Shown here: in pieces, positions 51,270 to 59,119 of the stretch
How the letters are laid out: each line of letters opens with the position of its first letter
How positions within the stretch are numbered: the first letter of the stretch is position 1
From: Streptomyces sp. SLBN-31
GTDB taxonomy: Bacteria; Actinomycetota; Actinomycetes; Streptomycetales; Streptomycetaceae
Reading direction: 5' to 3'
Length of the DNA: 64,000 nucleotides
Assembly: GCF_006715395.1 (NCBI RefSeq)
Contig: NZ_VFNC01000001.1
Coordinates: 744,001-808,000 of the forward strand
Program-made: the position numbers and the translations under genes
Notes under the pieces: generated by a model
The model's database searches: none
Seen by the model: only the letters and a program-made list of their open reading frames with translations
Told to the model about the DNA's origin: nothing

Positions 51270-52595
51270 TTACGACAGGACGTCATCTTCCTTGCCGGGC
51301 CAGGCCAAGGTGATCCCCACTCCGCGGCAAAGGTCAACCCACCTTGTTTCAGACGGCTCACGTTCCACCCATAGAACGGCTGTTACCGCTGGCGCCCGGC
51401 GGCTGAGTTGGTCGTGGTAGTCGAGAACCTGCCCGAGGCCTGTACGAAGTTGGCGGACCTCGTTGGCCCTCGTCAGTGACTTGACTTCGCAGACCGTTAC
51501 ACGACCTTGAGAGTCACGCCACGCAATGTCGAAGTCGGGATCGGCTGCGTCTGGAGACAATATTGTGAAGCCGCGCTTCTCCGCCTCCTCGGCAAGGGCG
51601 TTTTGCAGCCGCCGGTGCGCCGACAGGTTCCGTCCAGCCAAGTCAGGGTCGGGGGCGCTCGGTGTGGCAGGGGCCGGCGTCACGCTTTCATCTGGCGCCA
51701 CGTAGCTGCGCCCGATCTGTACGTCGGGGTCGGTGATCGTGGCTTTCACGGGAACCAGGTGGAAGCGGATGACCTTACGATGAGGGCCTCCACCTGTGGC
51801 CGGCGCCACTCCTTCGGAATACGGCTGATCCGGGTGAAGGACCCACTCGCCGAGATAGCGAACCGTTCCGCGGGCGCCCTCGAACAGACGCAGCCGTTTG
51901 CCAGTTTCACGGTGTTCGTAGATGGCTTTGTTGCCGCGGATCATCCTCTGATCACCGGTTTGTCCCTCACCGGTGTAATGGAACGTGCCGTCTTCGTTCC
52001 AGGTGTCGTAGTAGCCGTGCTGGTGCCCCGAGCTTGGTGCGGTGAATATGAGGATGTTGTTCGTCGTTCGTGACGGACTGATTCCGTTCTGGGAGCTCCC
52101 GCCGTAGCGCTCGTGTAGCTCTACCCGTCGAATCTCCTCGCCCGGGGTCAACTGCCAGTTGGGATCCTCGGTCTGTGATGCGGTGATGGCTGCTCGGATG
52201 GCTTCCCACTGTGCGTCGGTCAGACGGTGAGGATTGGCCGCCCACGGCTGGGTGAAAATGCTCGCGCCGGCCATACGGGGATCATCAGCCAGCTGACCCT
52301 TGGGCGCCAATCGGTCCAGCCATTCAGTGACTTCGAGAGGGACGTAGTCCCGGACCCCGGGGTCCGTTGCCCAATATTCTCCGTCGGAGGTGGTACCGCG
52401 GGTGGCCCCTCCAATGAAGTGACCGTAGGCGATGACGCCTGCATTGGGGCCGGTGGTCCAGATGGCAAAGTCGTCTCCTGCCGCGACATCAGCCTTGTGA
52501 CGCGCGATGGTCCAGGAGTCAAGTATTTGGCCATCGCTACGGAAGCGCCCGAGGTCGAAGACGTCAGGATTGCAGGTCAACAGCCACGCGGCCAC
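51270..52595 (-). CDS. EVE / SRA-like / PD-(D/E)XK modification-dependent restriction enzyme
   Basis: A 441-residue three-domain protein. Residues 1-140 are an EVE (PUA-like) reader (AWLLTCNPDVFDLGRFRSDG). Residues about 160-285 are an SRA-like domain of the ScoMcrA type (RYGGSSQNGISPSRTTNNIL, then FHYTGEGQTGDQRMIRGNKA). Residues about 325-441 are a PD-(D/E)XK nuclease with Asp356 (DPDFDIAW), Glu370-Val-Lys372 (VCEVKSL) and a QxxxY motif (389-393). Two base readers plus a nuclease make a type IV restriction enzyme against modified phage or foreign DNA. It is convergent with the nucleotidyltransferase-DUF262 operon. Confidence 0.82.
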   Translation of the reverse strand: MAAWLLTCNPDVFDLGRFRSDGQILDSWTIARHKADVAAGDDFAIWTTGPNAGVIAYGHFIGGATRGTTSDGEYWATDPGVRDYVPLEVTEWLDRLAPKGQLADDPRMAGASIFTQPWAANPHRLTDAQWEAIRAAITASQTEDPNWQLTPGEEIRRVELHERYGGSSQNGISPSRTTNNILIFTAPSSGHQHGYYDTWNEDGTFHYTGEGQTGDQRMIRGNKAIYEHRETGKRLRLFEGARGTVRYLGEWVLHPDQPYSEGVAPATGGGPHRKVIRFHLVPVKATITDPDVQIGRSYVAPDESVTPAPATPSAPDPDLAGRNLSAHRRLQNALAEEAEKRGFTILSPDAADPDFDIAWRDSQGRVTVCEVKSLTRANEVRQLRTGLGQVLDYHDQLSRRAPAVTAVLWVEREPSETRWVDLCRGVGITLAWPGKEDDVLS

Positions 52596-52766
52596 GATTC
52601 CCCCAAAGTCAAGAGACAGGTGTGCGAACCCTACGGCACCGCTCTGACACTCGGGTTCCGCGCCGGCAACCTTGCTGGGTACTGGCCCTCAATGCGCATT
52701 CGACAGGGGGCGCCGGGGGAGCCGTAGAAGCTACGGAGCGTGGAGCCTCCCTGGCCTCGGCCCTGG

Positions 52767-53480
52767 TCAGGATGTCTCCAGTTTCCCAACGGCGTCCGCC
52801 CAGGCCGGGCTCTTGGCATACTCCTTTAGCCAATCGACCATCGCTTCACAGCTCGCGATGTAGTCCTGGGCGGCACCAGTGGTTGGGAGTCGCCTTCTGT
52901 CTCGGAGCTCCCGTGAGATTGCGTGGAGATCACGCAGGGATTGCGCGATGTCATGGGGGAAGTACCGTTCACTCCAGAAGAGACGCGTCAAGATGGTCTC
53001 GCCGATCCTGCCGTAGGTCGTGTGCTCCAACACCATGCGGCTGATAGTCGAGCGAACTTGACTCCACGCTTCAAGCATCGCGTTGGTCGGGTCAATGTAC
53101 GGAGCTGTCGGTCGCGCATCACGTTCACGTCGCTCGGCAACTCTCGCGGTCGACGGCAGCAGCAGTTCGCTGGCCTGCGGCTCGGCCTGTGTCACGGCCT
53201 CCTCTACCTCAGCGCTGGCCTGCTCAACAGCTTCCGAGAACTCAGCGTCCACACCGACAGCGCTCAGCGCTTTGACTCGCCGGAGCAAGCCTCGAACCTC
53301 CTCTCTGAACCCGTATGCGACGGCAAGGATCACGGCCGGCCACACGAGCATCTTGACGAACTCCAGAACCAAACGGGCTATCTCCACCAGATCATCTTGG
53401 CTTCCGGGGGCAACGCTGTAAGGCGTTTGCGCAACTAAGTCAGAAGGTGCGACGACCCAGGGGTGGGTGGAAGGCGTCAC
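52767..53480 (-). CDS. Single-helix membrane protein with coiled-coil region
   Basis: A 237-residue protein. One transmembrane helix (about 36-60; VLEFVKMLVWPAVILAVAYG) is followed by an acidic coiled-coil stretch (FSEAVEQASAEVEEAVTQAE) and a cytoplasmic helical domain (LFWSERYFPHDIAQSLRDLH). No family is assigned. It follows the EVE nuclease gene on the same strand after a 170-base gap, in a putative defence region; a membrane-associated role cannot be specified. Confidence 0.7.
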   Translation of the reverse strand: MTPSTHPWVVAPSDLVAQTPYSVAPGSQDDLVEIARLVLEFVKMLVWPAVILAVAYGFREEVRGLLRRVKALSAVGVDAEFSEAVEQASAEVEEAVTQAEPQASELLLPSTARVAERRERDARPTAPYIDPTNAMLEAWSQVRSTISRMVLEHTTYGRIGETILTRLFWSERYFPHDIAQSLRDLHAISRELRDRRRLPTTGAAQDYIASCEAMVDWLKEYAKSPAWADAVGKLETS

Positions 53481-53725
53481 ATCTTGGCCAAACGTGCAGG
53501 TAGAGGGCCCGTTTGCTGCTGAATTCCTGTCAGTTCTCCGGGCTTAGGCATGGCTCAACCACTGTCGCAGATCCAATCGGGTGACCCGGGGCTGCGAGGT
53601 GAGATATCTATCGTTGGCGGTCGTCGTCCGTCGCCGCCGAGCCTCCTCTAACGGCCCACAGACGGCACGGAACTGCGCCGGACTTGACTGCGTCTACCAG
53701 CGTGGATCAAGGAAGAAGGGGTTCA

Positions 53726-54136
53726 ATGAGCACTTGGCTGACGCCCGTGCTGGGTCTTGTGGGCGCATTCGTCGGTGCATCGTTGGCGCCGTGGATGACC
53801 GCTCACCTGGCATGGCGACGTACCCGCCGAGAGGCATTCAATGGGGCGATTTCTGTTCTTCGAACCGCCCAGGTAGCACGTCACTTTGCGAACGGAGTTC
53901 CCGCTCACTATGTCGGAGGCGACGCGGCCACGGTCGAGGCCTATAGCCAACGACTAAGGGAGCGGGGCATTGACCGCTTCGTCGACTCCATGCACGAAGC
54001 GAAGCTGGCACTGGCGGCTCTTGAGCCCTTCTACAAGGTCAGCGGCGACCTTGACAGTTGGGAGATCACAGAGCCAGACGCTGACCGGATGCTGGCGGAG
54101 TTGCTCCGGGAACGAAGGCACCTGGGGTCTGCGTAG
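53726..54136 (+). CDS. Small membrane-anchored protein
   Basis: A 136-residue protein from ATG 53726, with GGAAGAAGGGG upstream. An N-terminal helix (WLTPVLGLVGAFVGASLAPW) anchors a helical cytoplasmic part (VDSMHEAKLALAALEPFYKV). I recognise no family. It resembles in layout other small membrane-anchored accessory proteins in integrative elements. Confidence 0.65.
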   Translation: MSTWLTPVLGLVGAFVGASLAPWMTAHLAWRRTRREAFNGAISVLRTAQVARHFANGVPAHYVGGDAATVEAYSQRLRERGIDRFVDSMHEAKLALAALEPFYKVSGDLDSWEITEPDADRMLAELLRERRHLGSA

Positions 54137-54171
54137 GAGCTTGGGGCTGGGGTCTCAGTGACCGAGACCGC

Positions 54172-54798
54172 TCACTCAAGAGGCGGGGCCGTCACCCTCA
54201 GCTGTTCACTGTGCAGCCACGTGAAGGTGCGGTCCGGTTCGAGGTGGGCGTCTCCCCAGTGGATGGCGTGGATGCCGTTCTCTGGGTCGGCCGTGAAGAA
54301 CAAGCCTACGAGCTTCGTGGAAGCGCCCAACGCCTCGAAGGTCTCGTGCAGCTCCTCGTACTCCTCCGTCGTAAGGTCGTCGCCAAGAGGGAAGAGCCCG
54401 TCCTGCGGCTCCGGCCCATGACTGAGAAGCATCCGACGTCGAGTGGGGGAAGCGTTGGCCGCCAACCGGGCCCGTTCGAGAGGCTTGGGCCGGTCGGCGT
54501 ACTTGAAGGGGAAGAGCGCGTGGTCGTTGATAACGGCGTACTCGTACCCGCGCACGTCCCGCACAGATTCGCCCAGCTCACGAGCCGTATCCGCTAGGTT
54601 CTCGCGCACCGCCTCGGCCAGGGTGAAGCCGTAAGGGCTGCGCTTCTTGAGTCTCGCTGTGAGGTGAACGGCATGAGCCCGGGCGTGGGCCCTGGCCAGT
54701 TGTTCCGGGATCGCTTCGACGAGCTTGCCGGCATGCCGCCCGAACCGTTCCACGGCCCAATCCGACGGCTCACCTCTGTTGCCACCCAACACAGACAT
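54172..54798 (-). CDS. Hypothetical protein
   Basis: A 208-residue soluble protein from ATG 54798, with GGGAG about eight bases upstream. It contains LTARLKKRSPYGFTLAEAVR and, near the end, GLFFTADPENGIHAIHWGDA; no known domain is recognised. It ends 35 bases from the convergent gene at 54136. Confidence 0.7.
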   Translation of the reverse strand: MSVLGGNRGEPSDWAVERFGRHAGKLVEAIPEQLARAHARAHAVHLTARLKKRSPYGFTLAEAVRENLADTARELGESVRDVRGYEYAVINDHALFPFKYADRPKPLERARLAANASPTRRRMLLSHGPEPQDGLFPLGDDLTTEEYEELHETFEALGASTKLVGLFFTADPENGIHAIHWGDAHLEPDRTFTWLHSEQLRVTAPPLE

Positions 54799-55184
54799 GC
54801 AGAGTCTCCCTCCCCCAGACACTCCATCCACAACTGTGTGACACGTACATGAAGTATCAACAAGAGGGCGTAACCGGCCATGCGGCGTGAAGTGGCCTGC
54901 TGGACGTGCACTGACAGGCTTGGGTAAAGCGCTCAGAAGGCGCTTGACGATCAGACGCCGCGTACTGCCTGAGCTGCTATGAAGGCGGCTTGGATGCCTG
55001 TCAATCTAGGACATCGACGCGCATTCGACTGCGGCGGGGCGCGTCAGATTGAGGAACTAGAGACCAGCGCCTTCGTTTCTCCATAGGGTAGGCGTTGCGG
55101 CAGGGACGGATGGTCAACCCTGTCGGGGTAACGTAGCGGGCCTCCCCATGGCCCTGGTGGCCCTTGGTGCTCTGGAGGGTGGTC
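54799..55184. other. Intergenic stretch, no gene seen
   Basis: 386 bases between divergent genes. No convincing frame, hairpin or promoter hexamer pair was found; GGAGGG at its end serves the next gene. Confidence 0.5.
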
Positions 55185-55598
55185 TTGGCTCGACTGCAGT
55201 ACGCGTTGCTGGCGGAGTACGCGCGGGTAGACGCTGCCGGCTTACTCACCGTCGTTGGCGCTGGCTTTGACCACGTTGGAGTTCAGTCGCTTCCCGCCTA
55301 CCAATCGATGGGGTTGGCCCTTCGGCTGCTGCTGCCAGAAGGGCAGGAACAAGCCAATGTAGGCATCGGATTGAGACCTCCTGAGGGCGTGCAGCTGCGC
55401 TTTGAGTCAACCTTGACTCGTCCTGTGGGTGCGAGGCCCCATCAGGGTTTTATCGGGGTTCCGCTGGCTATCAATCTCACAGTCCCTCTTACTGCGACCG
55501 GTGTCTATCACTGGAAGATCGAAGTAGATGGCGAGGAACAGCAAGGTCTGTCCTTCGAGGTGGAGGTGTCAGGAGCTACCCCGCAGGGCGCCGGCTGA
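55185..55598 (+). CDS. DUF6941-type protein
   Basis: A 137-residue protein. The opening (LQYALLAEYARVDAAGLLTV, then VGAGFDHVGV) and the beta-rich C-terminus (HWKIEVDGEEQQGLSFEVEV) match the DUF6941 family. TTG 55185 has GGAGG six bases upstream and is chosen over GTG 55179. The stop overlaps the next start by one base, making a three-gene operon. Function unknown. Confidence 0.72.
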   Translation: MARLQYALLAEYARVDAAGLLTVVGAGFDHVGVQSLPAYQSMGLALRLLLPEGQEQANVGIGLRPPEGVQLRFESTLTRPVGARPHQGFIGVPLAINLTVPLTATGVYHWKIEVDGEEQQGLSFEVEVSGATPQGAG

Positions 55599-55831
55599 TG
55601 AGGCTCACCTACACTCGCCACGCGCAACGACGAATGGTCCAGCGCAACGTCACCAGGGCTGATATCGAGAACGCCCTGCAGCACTACATAGAACGCTTGG
55701 CTACACCCGAACCGAGCATCCGGTACAGAGGTCCTGGCCTCAACGGTGACATACTCAAAGTGTGGGTTGTCCCCGACGGTAGTCCTGGAGCAGACAAGAC
55801 GATCAAGAGCGTAGCCTGGGAGGGTCGATGA
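55598..55831 (+). CDS. DUF4258 protein, candidate toxin
   Basis: A 77-residue protein with the DUF4258 pattern (YTRHAQRRMVQRNVTRADIE, then ILKVWVVPD). DUF4258 resembles RelE/BrnT-type small toxins and often sits next to DUF2283, as here. It overlaps both neighbours (TGATG before, ATGA after). Toxin activity is inferred, not shown. Confidence 0.78.
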   Translation: MRLTYTRHAQRRMVQRNVTRADIENALQHYIERLATPEPSIRYRGPGLNGDILKVWVVPDGSPGADKTIKSVAWEGR

Positions 55832-56208
55832 AGCAGGAGCCGACGATCATCGTCGAGATAGACCCCGATGCAGACGCCGCATACGTCACGCTAAGTGACG
55901 GCGCTGTTGCTCGGACCGTTGAGTTCTCTCCAGAGATCATGGTGGACCTGGACGAACTCGATGTTGCGGTGGGTGTGGAATTGCTGACTTTGACGTCAGT
56001 GTTCGGTGTTGCTGAGGTTGCAGAGCTGGCGCGACGCTTCCACGTTCCCACATCCGTAGCTGCTGCCCTCCCGGCTGCCTTCGAAGCGCTTGCCCGTTGG
56101 ACGCCAGCGAACATCTCGACCGCCGCCACTGGGACTGGGACCCTTCAGCGGTCGGGATTCGCGACGCTGCGTTCATCGGTTGGAACTCTCGAAGAGTGTG
56201 CGGGCTAG
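55828..56208 (+). CDS. DUF2283 protein, candidate antitoxin
   Basis: A 126-residue protein. Residues about 5-60 are the DUF2283 fold (IEIDPDADAAYVTL-like start, then FSPEIMVDLDELDVAVGVEL). The remaining 65 residues are an extension that loses regularity after ARWTPANIS and may reflect a frameshifted or extended tail. It is coupled to DUF4258 by ATGA. The pair is a plausible toxin-antitoxin module. Confidence 0.75.
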   Translation: MKQEPTIIVEIDPDADAAYVTLSDGAVARTVEFSPEIMVDLDELDVAVGVELLTLTSVFGVAEVAELARRFHVPTSVAAALPAAFEALARWTPANISTAATGTGTLQRSGFATLRSSVGTLEECAG

Positions 56209-56310
56209 GCGCCGTAGCCTGCCGTGGCATTGGAGCTCTCTCCACTGACGGTTACTTTGCCTGCTCCGCTGCCATTCACAGACTGTGACTGAAACGGTGG
56301 CTGTCCTCTC

Positions 56311-56370
56311 GCCCGGCTACTACGCTGCGTCGCTACGCTGATCTTTGATCACGCAGCGTAGTAGCCGGGC
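56311..56370. terminator. Strong 20-bp perfect hairpin
   Basis: Arms 56311-56330 (GCCCGGCTACTACGCTGCGT) and 56351-56370 are perfect complements around a 20-base loop. It lies about 100 bases after the DUF2283 gene and probably ends that operon. Confidence 0.75.
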
Positions 56371-56471
56371 GTCCCCTTCCGCGGTGAGTTCTGCCGAAGG
56401 TAGTCAACAGTCAGGCCACATGGCCCTGCGGTTGTACGTAGGTCGGCGTAGCGACTTTGGCCGGGAGCTGC

Positions 56472-56580
56472 TTTGGCGCGAGTGATCATGGCCCCGTAAG
56501 CTTCCGGCGCGTCGGGCAGTCTGTTGACCTGCCCGTTGAAGCACGACGTTGGGGCCATGATCTTCGAGGCTCGCGCCAAA
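56472..56580. ncRNA. 109-nt structured element, copy B
   Basis: Ungapped partner of 40894-41002. Here the ends are perfectly complementary (TTTGGCGCGAG and CTCGCGCCAAA), as is an inner 12-bp stem (GATCATGGCCCC / GGGGCCATGATC), with the conserved hairpin CGGGCAG / CTGCCCG in between. Similarity to copy A continues about 35 bases past the right end. It lies in the equivalent place of element 2, ahead of the regulator genes. Its nature is unknown; the type label is tentative. Confidence 0.5.
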
Positions 56581-57198
56581 GTGGCTGGCTAAAGTCGCGG
56601 AGCCGACCGCCCCAGCCCCCGCGGGTTTCTGCCCCCATCATGGCCGCGTCCGCCGTCCGGCCGGTGGCCCGGTGCGGGATCAGCGGGCCGTTCGAATGCC
56701 CGCGCATCACGCAGCGTCGACCCGCGTGCCGCCGCCACGACGGTCCAGCCTCTTTCGGTGACACAAAGCGTCTTCTACCTGCACCGTTAAGGCCATGGTT
56801 CACCCCCGTGCCCGTGTTGGATTTTGGCCGCTGAGTGCGGCGACGGTCGGGCGCCGACGTGCGCCGGTGGCGGAGACATGGAGGCGGCGCGGCGGCGACC
56901 GACCGGCGCCGCCGCGCTTGGAGCGGCCCTCGGACCTTGTTCGACCCCGTGTGGGCAACCGGGTGGAAAGGGGTGAGTGTGTGGCCTTTGAGACGTGGGC
57001 GTTGGGGTCTAGCTGCCGAGGATCCTTTTCACCCCTCAGGCCGGATCGTGGTGGCGGTGGCATGCGGGTCGACGGGTCCGTTAATGGGTCTGGGCGGAGT
57101 ATGCGGCGGTCGGGTTGGCGATGATTGGCAAGCGCCGTCGGCCGCCGAACGAGCGAGCGCAGCGAGCCTTGATGAGGTAGGGAAAGTCCCACCGCGCT
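56581..57198. other. Non-coding AICE backbone segment of element 2
   Basis: No gene is supported. The block at about 57149-57186 (GAGCGCAGCGAGCCTTGATG, then GGGAAAGTC) matches element 1 at about 41161-41198. The remainder is GC-rich and unassigned. Confidence 0.5.
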
Positions 57199-57213
57199 CT
57201 TTGATCGTCCCTG

Positions 57214-58237
57214 TGTGCAACCGACGATGATCGTTTACGCCTGGGGCGCGGTCTTCTGCTTGAGGCGTTCGTAAGGCGTCTGGCCGCCGAGGCCGCCGTG
57301 CGGGCGATGGTAGTTGTAGTAGTCCTCCCACTCGCGCAGCTTGTCGTTGAAGACCTCGGCGTCGTCGATGATGACGCCCTCCAGGAGCCGGTAGAACTCC
57401 TCTCCGTCGATCCGGTGGGAGCGTTCGACCTTCCCGTTGAGCCGCGGTGTGCGGGGCTTTATGTAGGCGTGGCCGATGCCTTTGTCGAGCACGTGGAAGT
57501 GGAAGGCTGACTGGAACTCGGCTCCGTTGTCGGTCTGGATCACCTCCACCTGGAACGGCAGCCTCTGCAGGACGTAGTCGACGAACTGGATGGCAGTGGC
57601 CTGGTTAAGGGTCGGATAGATCTTCAGGACCCGCAGCCGGGTGCAGTCGTCGATCGCCGTGAACTGGTAGTACTTGTTGCGGCCGCCGCGCCGGCCCTGG
57701 GGCATGGAGGCCAGCGGCTCGATGAACTTCACGTCGATCTGCACCCGGTGGCCGGGCAGTTGCTTCTCGTAGCGCTTCCACCGGCGGTCGTGCCGCTTGT
57801 AGCGCTGGGAGGCCGGCAGGCGGCCCATGTCCAGGCGCTTGAGGATCCGCCACACGCCCGATTTGCTGATCGTGACGTCGTGGTACCGCTTGAGGTACAT
57901 CGCGATCTTCTCGGGCCCGAAGTGGTAATTCTGCCGGAGATAGATGATCTTCCCGACGACCTCGACGTGCGTGGCGTTCGGGCTGTGCTTGGGCGCCTTC
58001 GAGCGAGTGCGCAGCCCCTCGATGCCCTCCGCCTGGTAGCGGCGATACCAGATGTAGTACGCCTGCCGACTGACGCCGAAGTACCGGCAACTCATGGCGA
58101 CGTTGCCGGTGACCTCTTCGACATGGCGTATGACGGCCAGGCGCCGCTTGGCCTCGCGATCGAGCGGGGGTGTCTTCGACATGTGGATCTCCTAGTGATC
58201 GGAGACCCAGGTGTCAACGATGATCGGCAGTTTTAGA
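57214..58237 (-). mobile_element. Complete IS481-family insertion sequence with 15-bp target duplication
   Basis: The ends align as imperfect 32-bp terminal inverted repeats, 24 of 32 matching (GATCGTTTACGCCTGGG on the left, GATCATCGTTGACACCTGGG when the right end is reversed). The 15 bases before the left end (57199-57213, CTTTGATCGTCCCTG) are repeated exactly after the right end (58238-58252). The transposase is intact, so the insertion is recent. Confidence 0.88.
57235..58182 (-). CDS. IS481-family transposase
   Basis: A 315-residue DDE transposase. The N-terminal HTH (VAMSCRYFGVSRQAYYIWYR, then RYQAEGIEGLRTRSK) is followed by the rve catalytic core: first Asp in RVQIDVKFIEPLA, second in EVIQTDNGAEFQSAF, and Glu in RIDGEEFYRLLEG, with the usual end (YYNYHRPHGGLGGQTPYERL). 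Length and motifs are complete. The ATG is at 58182. Confidence 0.93.
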   Translation of the reverse strand: MSKTPPLDREAKRRLAVIRHVEEVTGNVAMSCRYFGVSRQAYYIWYRRYQAEGIEGLRTRSKAPKHSPNATHVEVVGKIIYLRQNYHFGPEKIAMYLKRYHDVTISKSGVWRILKRLDMGRLPASQRYKRHDRRWKRYEKQLPGHRVQIDVKFIEPLASMPQGRRGGRNKYYQFTAIDDCTRLRVLKIYPTLNQATAIQFVDYVLQRLPFQVEVIQTDNGAEFQSAFHFHVLDKGIGHAYIKPRTPRLNGKVERSHRIDGEEFYRLLEGVIIDDAEVFNDKLREWEDYYNYHRPHGGLGGQTPYERLKQKTAPQA

Positions 58238-58256
58238 CTTTGATCGTCCCTGTCTG

Positions 58257-58298
58257 GTGTCGGCCATGACGGCTACGCTTAGGTGGGTCGGCCGACAC
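58257..58298 (+). promoter_or_regulatory. Promoter region flanked by a 9-bp inverted repeat
   Basis: GTGTCGGCC (58257-58265) and GGCCGACAC (58290-58298) are perfect inverted arms with a -10-like TACGCT (58274-58279) between them. The IS481 copy inserted just upstream and supplies TTGATC at 58240-58245, too far for an ideal -35. Likely autoregulatory operator of the GntR-NUDIX protein. Confidence 0.5.
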
Positions 58299-58324
58299 AA
58301 CATGGCGGGAGCGTGGCTGAGGGG

Positions 58325-59119
58325 ATGGGACCGAAGTCGGAGCGGGTATACCGCACGATTCGTGAGTGGATCGCAGCAGGCAAGTACTCGCCGGGTTCCA
58401 AGCTCCCATCTGAGCGGACGCTGTCTGAAGAGCTGAGCATCGGCCGCACGGCGCTCCGCCAGGTGCTGGCCAAGCTCGTCAACGAGCGTGTCATCGAGGT
58501 GCACGGCCGAAGCTCCTACCGTGTTCCAGACCGATCCGTGACCACTCAGGCCCCCGGCGACCTGGAGCCATGGCAGATCCATGGTGAGCGGACGCTGTAC
58601 GACAACCGGTGGGTGAAGTTGAGTCTCGTCGACGTTGAGCCGCCGGGCGTCGAACGGTTCGAGCATCACGTAGTGCGCCTGCACCATGTTGCGATCGCCG
58701 CGGTGATCGATGACCAAGACCGCGTACTCATGCTCTGGCGCTACCGCTTCGTTCCTGCGTCGTTCGGCTGGGAGCTGCCCGGCGGCATCGTGGATGAGGG
58801 CGAGGACCCCGCCGCGACCGCACTACGGGAGGTTGAGGAAGAGACTGGTTGGCGACCAGATGCTCTTGAGCACGTCGTCACCTATCAGCCCATGGTGGGC
58901 ATGGTCGACTCACCGCACGAGATCTTCGTTGGCCGTGGCGCTAAGCACGTCGGCGACCCCACCGACCTCGAAGAGTCCGGTCATGTGGCCTGGGTGCCAC
59001 TAGCCGACATCCCTGGACTCATGGAACGCGGCGAGCTGATGGGGTCGGGAACGCTCGTTGCTCTCTTGCACGTGCTCGCGTCGCGTGCTGCTGGACCGTC
59101 GCCTACAACCGCTGCGTGA
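58325..59119 (+). CDS. GntR-type DNA-binding domain fused to a NUDIX hydrolase
   Basis: A 264-residue fusion. Residues 1-70 are a GntR winged helix (KLPSERTLSEELSIGRTALR, then QVLAKLVNERVIEVHG). Residues about 90-250 are a NUDIX domain; the catalytic box is intact (GGIVDEGEDPAATALREVEE then ETGW). NUDIX fusions can sense or hydrolyse nucleotide-linked metabolites, such as ADP-ribose. ATG 58325 has GAGGGG immediately before it; in-frame GTGs at 58313 and 58283 are alternatives. It probably replaces or supplements the AICE repressor. It is convergent with the XRE gene, with a 17-base overlap. Confidence 0.85.
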   Translation: MGPKSERVYRTIREWIAAGKYSPGSKLPSERTLSEELSIGRTALRQVLAKLVNERVIEVHGRSSYRVPDRSVTTQAPGDLEPWQIHGERTLYDNRWVKLSLVDVEPPGVERFEHHVVRLHHVAIAAVIDDQDRVLMLWRYRFVPASFGWELPGGIVDEGEDPAATALREVEEETGWRPDALEHVVTYQPMVGMVDSPHEIFVGRGAKHVGDPTDLEESGHVAWVPLADIPGLMERGELMGSGTLVALLHVLASRAAGPSPTTAA

